DNA of 7,667 nucleotides from Ignavibacteriales bacterium (GCA_003560935.1 PWJF01000210.1:1-7667), one strand, 5' to 3'. Counted from the stretch's first letter, positions 1-6,667 are shown. The notes: generated by a model from the sequence alone, not told the origin. Program-made: numbers and translations.

Positions 1-324
1 ACTGTCGCGAAAGGCAAGCGGTATTTCAGCTCGCGTGTATCGGAGGTCCTTGCGGAAGGATTTACACGCCGTGAGGAAGGCAGGCGGCAAATCGAAGGCA
101 GCGACGATGTTCCGCTAACCCGTAGAGAGAAAGAAATTCTTACACTCGTCGCCGAAGGATTCACCAATCAGGAGATCGGTAAGAAACTCTTCATCAGTCA
201 CCGCACGGTCGACACTCACCGGACTAACATCATGCAAAAGCTGGATATTCATGATGTCGCTAATCTTGTCCGGTACGCAGTACAGCGCGGGATCGTAGCG
301 TCGAAGGTTAAACCGGATAAATAA
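1..324 (+). CDS. NarL/FixJ-type response regulator, C-terminal part (LuxR HTH), partial
   Basis: The open frame enters from the left edge and ends at the TAA at 322-324, leaving 107 residues. Residues 39-47 read LTRREKEIL, the classic start of a LuxR-type (GerE) helix-turn-helix. It is followed by EGFTNQEIGKKL and the recognition-helix segment ISHRTVDTHRTNIMQKL at about 65-81. The first 38 residues look like the end of a receiver domain plus linker (KGKRYFSSRV is typical of the join). In this family, phosphorylation of the missing receiver domain controls DNA binding by this part. The next gene is a receiver-only protein of the same type, so the two may share a sensor kinase. Which genes it controls cannot be read from the window. 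The family normally works with sigma-70, so it is not an obvious activator of the sigma-54 promoters downstream. The family call is secure; the role is not. Confidence 0.93.
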   Translation, partial: TVAKGKRYFSSRVSEVLAEGFTRREEGRRQIEGSDDVPLTRREKEILTLVAEGFTNQEIGKKLFISHRTVDTHRTNIMQKLDIHDVANLVRYAVQRGIVASKVKPDK

Positions 325-347
325 ATATTAACCATCCCCCCGCTCAC

Positions 348-372
348 TACGGTGCTCACCGTAATTTTAAAA
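348..372 (+). terminator. weak hairpin terminator after the response regulator
   Basis: TACGGT (348-353) and ACCGTA (358-363) form a 6-bp stem with a GCTC loop, followed at once by ATTTTAAAA. It lies 24 nt after the stop codon at 322-324, where a terminator would be expected. The T-run is only four long, so termination may be partial and the receiver gene downstream could still receive read-through. Confidence 0.4.
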
Positions 373-377
373 TTACG
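360..377. promoter_or_regulatory. 18-bp perfect palindrome, possible operator
   Basis: CGTAATTTTAAAATTACG reads the same on both strands across all 18 positions. It lies about 95 nt upstream of the receiver gene start at 471 and overlaps the 3' arm of the hairpin at 348-363. A perfect dyad of this length upstream of a gene could be a binding site for a dimeric regulator. It is AT-rich, so chance or a role as a bidirectional terminator tail is also possible. Confidence 0.35.
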
Positions 378-470
378 TACAATAACGGATTGTAGATAGA
401 GATAGTTGTTCGTACCATATACGTGCGTTTCCTAAGCGACTGTTTTTTAATTCATGAACGGAGATCGTAT

Positions 471-857
471 ATGAACACAAAGGTACGAATACTTCTCGCC
501 GATGATCATGCCGGTTTTCGGAGGGCGATACGTCTATTTCTAAAAAAGCATAATAAGGTTGAAGTTGTTGGAGAGGCAAGCGACGGTAATGAGGCCGTCC
601 GGCAGGCACAAAGCCTGCATCCCGATGTTATTTTAATGGACATCAACATGCCGGGATGTAGCGGTTTTGATGCCGCACGGGAGATAAAACGCTCACTTCC
701 CGATATTAAAGTTGTCTTCCTGACGATGCATGCTGATGACCGGTATCGTCAGCTTGCAAGCAACGCTCTGGCAGATGGATTCATCAACAAAGCCGATCTC
801 AATATGAACATTTTTCAAAGTTTAAGTAACAAAGTTACTTCAAGTTACATAATGTAA
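471..857 (+). CDS. stand-alone receiver-domain protein (NarL-family REC without output domain)
   Basis: A 128-residue phospho-receiver protein that should accept phosphate from a histidine kinase in the cytoplasm. Visible motifs are the acidic pair D11-D12 in LLADDH, the phospho-acceptor D57 in ILMDINMPG, the switch threonine T85 in FLTMHADD, and the conserved lysine K107 in GFINKAD. LADDH and the spacing resemble the NarL/FixJ receiver rather than CheY. The ATG at 471 is chosen because GGAG (460-463) lies 7 nt upstream and the fold begins directly after it; an in-frame GTG at 423 would only add an unlikely N-terminal tail. The protein stops where the receiver domain ends and has no helix-turn-helix. 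It lies 146 nt after a same-type regulator. It could be a phosphate sink, a partner by dimerisation, or a truncated duplicate of its neighbour. Only a poor sigma-70 match (TTGTAG at 390, TACCAT at 413) is seen upstream. Confidence 0.9.
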   Translation: MNTKVRILLADDHAGFRRAIRLFLKKHNKVEVVGEASDGNEAVRQAQSLHPDVILMDINMPGCSGFDAAREIKRSLPDIKVVFLTMHADDRYRQLASNALADGFINKADLNMNIFQSLSNKVTSSYIM

Positions 858-912
858 TATCCGTTCAAATTCAAAATATATGAAATTTAATAAAATTGCT
901 ATATTTATTCAT

Positions 913-927
913 TGGCACGTCGTTTGC
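913..927 (+). promoter_or_regulatory. sigma-54 (-24/-12) promoter of the chaperone-usher operon
   Basis: TGGCACG (913-919), four bases, then TTTGC with GC at 926-927. The GG at 914-915 and the GC at 926-927 are separated by exactly ten bases, as RpoN promoters require, and the -24 block matches the consensus TGGCACG at every position. Counting G926 as -12 places the start of transcription near 938, giving a leader of about 215 nt before the ATG at 1153. The first gene downstream on this strand is the secreted subunit. Activation would need a AAA+ enhancer-binding protein, and none is encoded in the window. Confidence 0.85.
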
Positions 928-941
928 GATAAATAATCGCA
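925..941. promoter_or_regulatory. inverted repeat over the -12 box and start site, possible operator
   Basis: TGCGAT (925-930) and ATCGCA (936-941) are perfect 6-bp arms around AAATA. They cover the -12 element and the predicted transcription start of the sigma-54 promoter. A protein bound here would block RNA polymerase, so a repressor site is possible. Arms of 6 bp can also occur by chance. Confidence 0.3.
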
Positions 942-1152
942 CAAATATTACGCTAAACCATCAAACTGTTGGATTTTACGACACATTTGGTAATCAGTTG
1001 TGACCCAGGTTCCGGTGTGCGTGTAATCACGGACAGTTGATCGGGTAAAGCGTATCTTTACTATAGAAACACTGGGCTGATTTTAGAATGTACTTATATA
1101 TAACAATAAACTAAATACACACAATTCAGGATTAACTAACAGGGGGTATAAA
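938..1152 (+). other. long, foldable 5' leader of the fibre operon
   Basis: No gene is visible between the receiver gene and 1153. The predicted transcript leader can form a closed multi-branch structure: CCCAG (1004-1008) with CTGGG (1072-1076) encloses TCCgGTG (1011-1017, one bulged G) with CACGGA (1028-1033), and GTAAAG (1045-1050) with CTTTAC (1056-1061) around a 5-nt loop. Upstream, AACTG (964-968) can pair with either of two CAGTT copies, at 995-999 or 1034-1038, so alternative folds are possible. I do not recognise a known riboswitch class; the conserved c-di-GMP-I core sequences are absent. The structure comes from reading by eye, without energy calculation. Confidence 0.35.
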
Positions 1153-1662
1153 ATGAAACATCTCATTCTCATCACAGCCTGCATCGTATTGTTTACCGGC
1201 GTTTCGTTTTCGCAGGGGGAATCCGCTTCCGATGTAGCATCGGTTACGGTTACTGTGGTTGGGGCTATGGAAGTATCGGCCGAGCAGGACCTTGAATTCG
1301 GAACAATGGTGCAGGGAAATGCCAAAGACGTGCTTTCAAACGAAACCGGTAACGCGGCAATGTTTAGAATCGGTGCTACTTCCGATGTGAATATCACCGT
1401 GACGCTTACGCCTCCCGGAATACTAAGCGGTCCGGGTGCGGATATTACATTTACTGCGTTCGATCCGTACCGTTCCGACGATGCGACCGGCTCGACTTTA
1501 ACCTTGCTTAATGGTTGGGTTACAGCGGGGGGAGGAACCCTACAAACAAACGGTAACGAAGTTTACCTCTGGTTGGGAGGCGGCATATCTCTCGCCGGGG
1601 ATCAGGCAGCAGGTGTGTATTCGGGTGATTATGAGGTAGCTGCGCTATATACGGATTTATAA
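1153..1662 (+). CDS. secreted DUF4402-like fibre subunit, probable major subunit
   Basis: A 169-residue exported protein. Residues 1-20 are a signal peptide (MK, then a hydrophobic stretch, cleavage near SFS/QG). The mature part begins with an alternating beta strand (ASVTVTVVGAMEV, about 29-41), followed by EQDLEFGTMV (44-53), NAAMFRIGATSDVNITVTL (67-85) and a final VYSGDYEVAALYTDL. The FGT motif, the Gly/Ala-rich centre and the G-x-Y-S-G strand near the C-terminus are the pattern of DUF4402 proteins, known from non-classical chaperone-usher pili. It is first in the operon and has a strong ribosome site (AGGGGG, 1141-1146, 6 nt from the ATG), which fits the most abundant subunit. It is a clear paralogue of the next gene. 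I infer that the chaperone and usher downstream export it. A spore-coat-type or other beta-sandwich surface protein is the alternative. Confidence 0.82.
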   Translation: MKHLILITACIVLFTGVSFSQGESASDVASVTVTVVGAMEVSAEQDLEFGTMVQGNAKDVLSNETGNAAMFRIGATSDVNITVTLTPPGILSGPGADITFTAFDPYRSDDATGSTLTLLNGWVTAGGGTLQTNGNEVYLWLGGGISLAGDQAAGVYSGDYEVAALYTDL

Positions 1663-1695
1663 AATCATATTTTTCGGGCAGGATTAACACGAAAC

Positions 1696-1723
1696 ACCAA
1701 TACATCAACTTACAACGATTGGT
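1696..1723 (+). repeat. inverted repeat between the two subunit genes
   Basis: ACCAAT (1696-1701) and ATTGGT (1718-1723) are perfect 6-bp arms with a 16-nt loop, in the 117-nt gap between the two subunit genes. There is no T-run after it, so it is not a normal terminator. It could shield the upstream message from 3' exonucleases or weaken expression of the distal genes. The evidence is slight. Confidence 0.25.
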
Positions 1724-1779
1724 AAGCATGTTCATTCTGTCTAATTTTATTCACCTGTATTTATCTCTCGTGGCCGCCC

Positions 1780-2274
1780 GTGAAATCTATAAGAATATAT
1801 ATAGTCCTATCCGGTATCGTATTTCTATCGACTGCGCCGTTATACGGTCAGGATGAAGAATTGATTGTAACAACAGAGCGCGATCTTGTGTTCGGTACGC
1901 TTCTTTCCGGAATCGGGCAGATAAGAACGATAGAGCTTGCGGATCAAGAAACAGCGTTTTTCCAGATTTCTGGGCCGCGGCGGGCTGATATTTATATATC
2001 GTTTCTATTGCCGGCATCACTGATGCGCATCGACGGGTCGGGTTCGATACCGTTGTCATTCAACGAAACGAGTGCCGGTTGGAGCAGACGGGTGGATCAA
2101 GTACCCCCGGGGGGAAATCAGTTTCACCCTGCGGTTGGAACAAGTGCGGCCTTTAACCCGGGTAACAGAATAGTTTATGTCAGGCTCGGCGGAATAATTA
2201 CGACCGAGCCGCAACAACCTGCGGGTCAGTATATGAGTACGGTGACTATCGTTGTCGACAGAACGGATTTATGA
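1780..2274 (+). CDS. second secreted DUF4402-like subunit, probable minor or adaptor subunit
   Basis: A 164-residue exported protein with a signal peptide at about 1-23 (KSIRIYIVLSGIVFLSTAP, cleavage near LYG/QD). It is paralogous to the previous product. The shared marks are TERDLVFGT (32-40) against EQDLEFGT, NRIVYVRLGGII (129-140) against NEVYLWLGGGIS, AGQY (148-151) against AGVY, and the same last residues TDL. It starts at GTG (1780), with no upstream in-frame ATG and no clear Shine-Dalgarno sequence, so it is probably made in smaller amounts than the first subunit. Its stop overlaps the chaperone start as ATGA, a sign of translational coupling. The family and position support a pilus subunit made in low amount. 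Tip, initiator or anchor are all possible roles. Confidence 0.75.
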   Translation: MKSIRIYIVLSGIVFLSTAPLYGQDEELIVTTERDLVFGTLLSGIGQIRTIELADQETAFFQISGPRRADIYISFLLPASLMRIDGSGSIPLSFNETSAGWSRRVDQVPPGGNQFHPAVGTSAAFNPGNRIVYVRLGGIITTEPQQPAGQYMSTVTIVVDRTDL

Positions 2275-3098
2275 GCACGAAATATTTCATAGTATGGATA
2301 CTTGTAATATTCCAATTCAGCATTTCGGAAGCACAGGTGACAATCGCTCCACCACTGGTGATTGTGGATAGGGAACATCCGTACGGAAGTTTCGTTGTTG
2401 TAAACCAGTCGGCTCAACGGCAGGAAATTTCCATATCGTTCCAGTACGGCTATCCCGTCTCGGATGAAACGGGAAATGTGTCAATGCAGTATGTCGACGA
2501 ACCCGACAGCGGAATGTTCTCCGCATCAGATTGGGTCCGAGCATTCCCGCGACGTTTTATTCTTGAACCGTTCCGTGAACAAACGGTCCGTCTGAATATT
2601 AGAGCACCGCGACAACTTGACGACGGAACGTATACGGCGAGAATTATCACTTCATCGATACGCGTTAACGGGACCAATGATAATAAAACCGACGGCCTGT
2701 CGGCCCAGGTTAATTTTCGCTTTAATCAGGTTAGCGCTTTGATGTACCGGCACGGAAAAGTGACGACCGGTATTGAGATAAAAGACATATATACCGACCG
2801 TGACAACTCTTCTTTTAATGTTTATGCGTCCCTCCTCAGAACCGGTAATTCGCCGTTTCTCGGTTCGGCGCATCTGAGGATATATAACGAAAGGCACCAG
2901 CTTGTCAAAGAAACAACACAGTCTCTCGCTGTATACTATGATCTCGTCAGACGTTTTCAGATTGATAATAACGTGCTTAAACCGGGGACGTATCAGGGTG
3001 AGATCACACTAACAACAAAAGATAGAACCGATATCCCGCTCAACTATATATTGAAAATAGACGATGTAACACGAAAATTCACATTAACAATTCGATAA
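2271..3098 (+). CDS. periplasmic pilus chaperone (PapD/FimC-like)
   Basis: A 275-residue exported protein with a signal peptide at about 1-21 (cleavage near SEA/QV). The N-terminal half fits the first immunoglobulin-like domain of pilus chaperones. VTIAPPLVIVD (23-33) corresponds to the A1 strand, FVVVNQSAQRQEISISF (41-57) to the strand where these proteins read like 'v.N.....v.v', and RRFILEPFREQTVRLNI (94-110) to the usual 'P..f.l.Pg..Q.vRi' segment. It is followed by DDGTYTARI (117-125), which takes the form seen in non-classical chaperones rather than the FGS/FGL type. The second domain runs from about 155 to 275. Its role would be to hold unfolded subunits by donating the G1 strand and hand them to the usher. 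It overlaps the subunit stop by 4 nt and ends 2 nt before the usher, so the three genes are tightly coupled. The exact family branch is uncertain. Confidence 0.85.
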   Translation: MSTKYFIVWILVIFQFSISEAQVTIAPPLVIVDREHPYGSFVVVNQSAQRQEISISFQYGYPVSDETGNVSMQYVDEPDSGMFSASDWVRAFPRRFILEPFREQTVRLNIRAPRQLDDGTYTARIITSSIRVNGTNDNKTDGLSAQVNFRFNQVSALMYRHGKVTTGIEIKDIYTDRDNSSFNVYASLLRTGNSPFLGSAHLRIYNERHQLVKETTQSLAVYYDLVRRFQIDNNVLKPGTYQGEITLTTKDRTDIPLNYILKIDDVTRKFTLTIR

Positions 3099-3100
3099 TA

Positions 3101-6100
3101 ATGCGGTATGGATTCTACATAATCCTTATTACAACTCTTATTTCGTCTTTATCACTACCCGCTCCCGGGGGAAGCGTATTGGAATATGACGAAGTATTTC
3201 TTTCCTTTCGCCATCGTCAGATCGTCAATACCATGATAACAGGTATCTATGTAGACGGCACAATTTTTTTGCCGGTCGGTGACCTTTTCTACACACTTCA
3301 GATAAACCATGAAATCGATTACGTCAAAGGCCGCATTAACGGTTTTTTTCTTTCCGAAGATAACTCATATATAATAGATTTTCCGCACGGCCGCGCACAA
3401 ATCAATACAAAAACGTTCTCCATATGGGCAGACGACTTTGTTCAATATCACAATGAGTTTTTCGTACATCCGGATTTATTTAATAAGGTGTTCGATATTA
3501 CCTTTATCGTCAACAGCAGTAATCTGACGCTCACTTTACTTTCATCGCACACTATGCCGGTAGTCGAACGGTACAACCGGAGAATAAGGAATGGATCGAA
3601 AGATGTATTGGCATTTCTCACACCGCACGCACCGTTGAAATACGACAGGAACCGGTCGTGGTTGAACGGAGGTATTCTCGATTACAGATTTACTTCTATG
3701 CAATTCTCCGACGGGCAACAGCATTATTCATACACACTTGAGGGTGGTGCGGAACTCGCCGGAGGAGATGTGAATGTATCGACGTACGGCGGATTCTCAC
3801 CCGGTGTGTATAGATCATCCACATTCAGATACCGGTGGCGGCGGGTGTTCGACGATAACCCGTATCTCACCCAGCTCTCGCTCGGCGAAGTCTTTACGGA
3901 AGGTCTTGTGCGTACAAATATACACGGGGTACGATTAACGAATCAACCGGTCGAGCCGAGGCGGGTATTTAGCGTATACACATACAACGATGAAACGGAA
4001 CCGGGGTGGGATGTTGAGCTCTACATTAACAACCGGTTATATGATATGACTGTGGCCGACGAAGCAGGACAATACAGTTTTGATATACCTCTGGTCTACG
4101 GTTCCTCGATGATTCATGTAAAGGCATACGGTCCCGGAGGAGGCTTTGCTGCAGAACAACGGAGAATTGAAATTCCGTACACGTTTTTATCACCGGGGGA
4201 GGTTCATTATAACCTCAGTTTCGGTCGGACATATATCACCAACAACACAACCGGAGAGGCACGTGCGTATGCAGGGATTTCAAAGTTAATGTCCGTCTCA
4301 CTCGGCGTCGATTATTACAAAGATATTTACGGTGACCGTCCCATCGGTTCGGGAACGGTGACGCTTCGTCCCGGAACGCGTTATCTTGTTGATATCGATA
4401 TCGCTCCATCATTATACTACAGGGCACGTGCCGACGTGCTGACGGGAATGCGGTCGCGTTTGGGCATGGGGTATACGAACTATCATGGATACAACCGGAT
4501 TACTACGCTTCGTCTTCAACAACAATTCGATATTAATGGATTGTTTCCTATTACGGTCGGTTCACAAAAGATGACCCTTCGGTTCATGGGGAGCCACCTG
4601 CAATATGATACCCGGAACACCACGCGATTTTCTGCCGATGCTGCACTACCCTTACGCGGTACGGTGTTCTCTCTCGGAGTCCTATCTTATCATTCGAATA
4701 CCCCGTCCTCGGATGAAGTTCGATTCAATTTCTCGACAGGAATGATGCACCGCTTCCAGAATCAGGGGATGCTAAGGGGTGTTCTGCTTCGTTCACGATT
4801 TAGCTACAGTACACGCTTCCAACGTATGGAGAACATAAGCGTGTCGATCGGGAGGCACATCGGGATGGGAGGGAGAGTGGAAGTTCACTATGCTTATCAG
4901 GGATTACCGAAGTTGCATTCCGTAGATCTGCAGCTTCAATTCGACCTGCCGTATTTTCGGGCGGTTGCGGGAACACGTCACATTACGAACCGGACACATT
5001 ATTCACAGAGGATACACGGTTCAATAGCATATGACAGTAACCATCGAAAAGTAGTGTTCAATAACAGGCCTATGGTTGGAAGAGGCGCCGCGTCACTCCG
5101 GTTTTTCATCGATTATGACGGAAGCGGGGAATATGATAACGACGAACCGGTTGTTTCGAATATACCGGTTCGATTCAGACAGGCGGTTTCAAAGCTGCCA
5201 TCGAACAACGGTATCCGGAGATCATACCATCTCATGCCGTACGTCCGGTATTCCGTCGATATTAAAGAAGATGATATTCCCAATCCGCTCTGGATCCCCG
5301 AATTTAACGAATTTTCATTCATTGCCGATCCGAACTCGTTCAAGAAAATAGATATACCGTTATATGTAACCGGAGAGATCGGCGGACGGGTGGTTCGGGT
5401 AACTGAAAGCGGAACAACCGGTATCGGTGGTATCCGGCTTACCGTTAAAGATTTAATATCGGGAAATGAAAAGACAGTTCGAACATTTTCGGACGGTACG
5501 TATTATTTGACGGGACTGCCGCCGTCGTCATATTCAATTTCAATAAATAATCAAAATGCGGGGATATCCGGGTTAATACCCGAATATGATCGACACTCGT
5601 TCACAATTGAAATGAGTGAATATGGTGATTATGTCGATGGGTTAGACTTTGTATTGCGGGATGATCTAATGGCGGTTGCGGAGGATGCGGACCACCAACC
5701 CGATACCACCATACTATCGCAAGACATGAGTATTTATGATGATACTATTGATTTTATTCAATCGACGCTCACTGATGGGCGGGAATATAAAATTTTGCTT
5801 GGAATTTTTGATTATAAGGAATCCGCAGAAAGATTTATAAACTATCTAAAACAACAAGGTATCGATACCCTTAACGTCGCTTATAATCGATATTTGGAAA
5901 AATTCGCTGTTCTTTCAGAACCGACAGAAAATTATCGCGAAGCTGTCGCAATGATGGAAGATTTTAAACAAATGGGGTTTCCATATGCCAAAATCGTTAC
6001 CTCTACCCGATCACCGTTGAGCGGATATTCGTATATGGTTTTACTCGGTGAATATGACGAGAGACGAATGGTAGATACTGTCGCGGAAGAAATTGAGGAA

Positions 6101-6535
6101 AATTTAAAAATTAAACCGTTTATCAATTTTATTCATAATAACGGAAAGTTTATTGTCGGGTTGGGACCAATTGAGTCAAGAAAGAATGCCGATGTTATAC
6201 TTAACGCTGTCCAAGCCATTTACAATTACAATGAAGCCTTCCTTGTGGTGTTGGAACCTGACTTGTTGCAGGCATTGACCGAACCGGTTCAACCGGAGCT
6301 TTCTCGCGATCAATATTACATCGTCCAGCGGCGTCGAGGGGAAAACCTCTGGAATATAGCCGGTCTTCCGGAAATCTATAATTTATCCGTTCGCTGGCCG
6401 AAGATCTGGGTAGCGAATCAACATAAAATAAAAAACCCCGATTTAATTTACCCCGGCCAGAAGTTGAGTATCCCGCCTAATGGTCCTCTTAACGAAGAGG
6501 AAAGAAGGCAGTTGCGTCTTTACTATGGTAAATAG
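3101..6535 (+). CDS. giant outer-membrane usher with C-terminal beta domain, two SPOR-like domains and LysM
   Basis: 1144 residues against roughly 800-900 for ordinary ushers. Signal peptide at about 1-25. Residues 26-160 form a periplasmic N-terminal beta domain (VDGTIFLPVGDLF). The barrel begins near 185; SLGEVFTEGLVRTNIHGVRL and VEPRRVF match the usher pattern before the plug. The plug is about 300-358 (GWDVELYINNRLYDM, DEAGQYSFDIPL), followed by IPYTFLSPGEVHYNLSFGR, the usual usher exit from the plug. The second barrel part runs to about 665. Then come an acidic loop DYDGSGEYDNDEP (671-683), a carboxypeptidase-regulatory-like beta domain at about 755-855 (GEIGGRVV, FSDGTYYLTGLPPSSYSI), a linker, SPOR-like repeats at about 894-968 (YKILLGIFDYKESAERF) and 975-1053 (YSYMVLLGEYDE), and LysM at 1072-1125 (YIVQRRRGENLWNIA, NPDLIYPGQKLSIP). 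The SPOR and LysM families bind peptidoglycan, so I infer an usher anchored to the wall. The start is 2 nt after the chaperone stop with no Shine-Dalgarno sequence. Base composition falls towards the SPOR part. Confidence 0.85.
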   Translation: MRYGFYIILITTLISSLSLPAPGGSVLEYDEVFLSFRHRQIVNTMITGIYVDGTIFLPVGDLFYTLQINHEIDYVKGRINGFFLSEDNSYIIDFPHGRAQINTKTFSIWADDFVQYHNEFFVHPDLFNKVFDITFIVNSSNLTLTLLSSHTMPVVERYNRRIRNGSKDVLAFLTPHAPLKYDRNRSWLNGGILDYRFTSMQFSDGQQHYSYTLEGGAELAGGDVNVSTYGGFSPGVYRSSTFRYRWRRVFDDNPYLTQLSLGEVFTEGLVRTNIHGVRLTNQPVEPRRVFSVYTYNDETEPGWDVELYINNRLYDMTVADEAGQYSFDIPLVYGSSMIHVKAYGPGGGFAAEQRRIEIPYTFLSPGEVHYNLSFGRTYITNNTTGEARAYAGISKLMSVSLGVDYYKDIYGDRPIGSGTVTLRPGTRYLVDIDIAPSLYYRARADVLTGMRSRLGMGYTNYHGYNRITTLRLQQQFDINGLFPITVGSQKMTLRFMGSHLQYDTRNTTRFSADAALPLRGTVFSLGVLSYHSNTPSSDEVRFNFSTGMMHRFQNQGMLRGVLLRSRFSYSTRFQRMENISVSIGRHIGMGGRVEVHYAYQGLPKLHSVDLQLQFDLPYFRAVAGTRHITNRTHYSQRIHGSIAYDSNHRKVVFNNRPMVGRGAASLRFFIDYDGSGEYDNDEPVVSNIPVRFRQAVSKLPSNNGIRRSYHLMPYVRYSVDIKEDDIPNPLWIPEFNEFSFIADPNSFKKIDIPLYVTGEIGGRVVRVTESGTTGIGGIRLTVKDLISGNEKTVRTFSDGTYYLTGLPPSSYSISINNQNAGISGLIPEYDRHSFTIEMSEYGDYVDGLDFVLRDDLMAVAEDADHQPDTTILSQDMSIYDDTIDFIQSTLTDGREYKILLGIFDYKESAERFINYLKQQGIDTLNVAYNRYLEKFAVLSEPTENYREAVAMMEDFKQMGFPYAKIVTSTRSPLSGYSYMVLLGEYDERRMVDTVAEEIEENLKIKPFINFIHNNGKFIVGLGPIESRKNADVILNAVQAIYNYNEAFLVVLEPDLLQALTEPVQPELSRDQYYIVQRRRGENLWNIAGLPEIYNLSVRWPKIWVANQHKIKNPDLIYPGQKLSIPPNGPLNEEERRQLRLYYGK

Positions 6536-6651
6536 TAAAAATGTGGCTGCATATTATCACCCGAGTGTTTAATAATAACCACCAGCTCTGCCCCGCCGGT
6601 AAAAAATCCATTAACTTAGACCATATAAGCTGTTTTTTCGATCTGAAACCA

Positions 6652-6667
6652 TGGCACTGCATTTGCT
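6652..6667 (+). promoter_or_regulatory. second sigma-54 (-24/-12) promoter
   Basis: TGGCACT (6652-6658), four bases, then TTGCT. The GG at 6653-6654 and the GC at 6665-6666 are again exactly ten bases apart, and the -12 block TTGCT is a full match to TTGCW. Transcription should start near 6677, about 40 nt before the ATG at 6717. The rest of the gap after the usher (6536-6651) shows no gene and no convincing terminator. The promoter therefore gives the small secreted gene its own transcript under the same sigma factor as the fibre operon. Confidence 0.8.

Noticed and set aside
423..470. GTG at 423 as the start of the receiver protein
   Set aside because: The ATG at 471 has a well-spaced GGAG and the receiver fold begins directly after it; the extra 16 residues match nothing.
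1002..1080. c-di-GMP-I (GEMM) riboswitch
   Set aside because: The leader has two hairpins side by side, but the conserved core (CACGCACAGGGCAAACC and GGGACGCAAAGCC-like segments) is absent.
1083..1397. minus-strand open frames opposite the operon genes
   Set aside because: This and the other minus-strand frames are antiparallel to well-supported genes, lack ribosome sites and show no family motifs.
1663..1779. a third sigma-54 promoter in front of the second subunit
   Set aside because: No GG-N10-GC match to TGGCAC/TTGC is present in this gap; the gene is best read as part of the operon.
5076..5351. 91-codon open frame inside the usher gene
   Set aside because: It lies in another frame wholly inside the long usher frame, has no ribosome site, and its product resembles no family.
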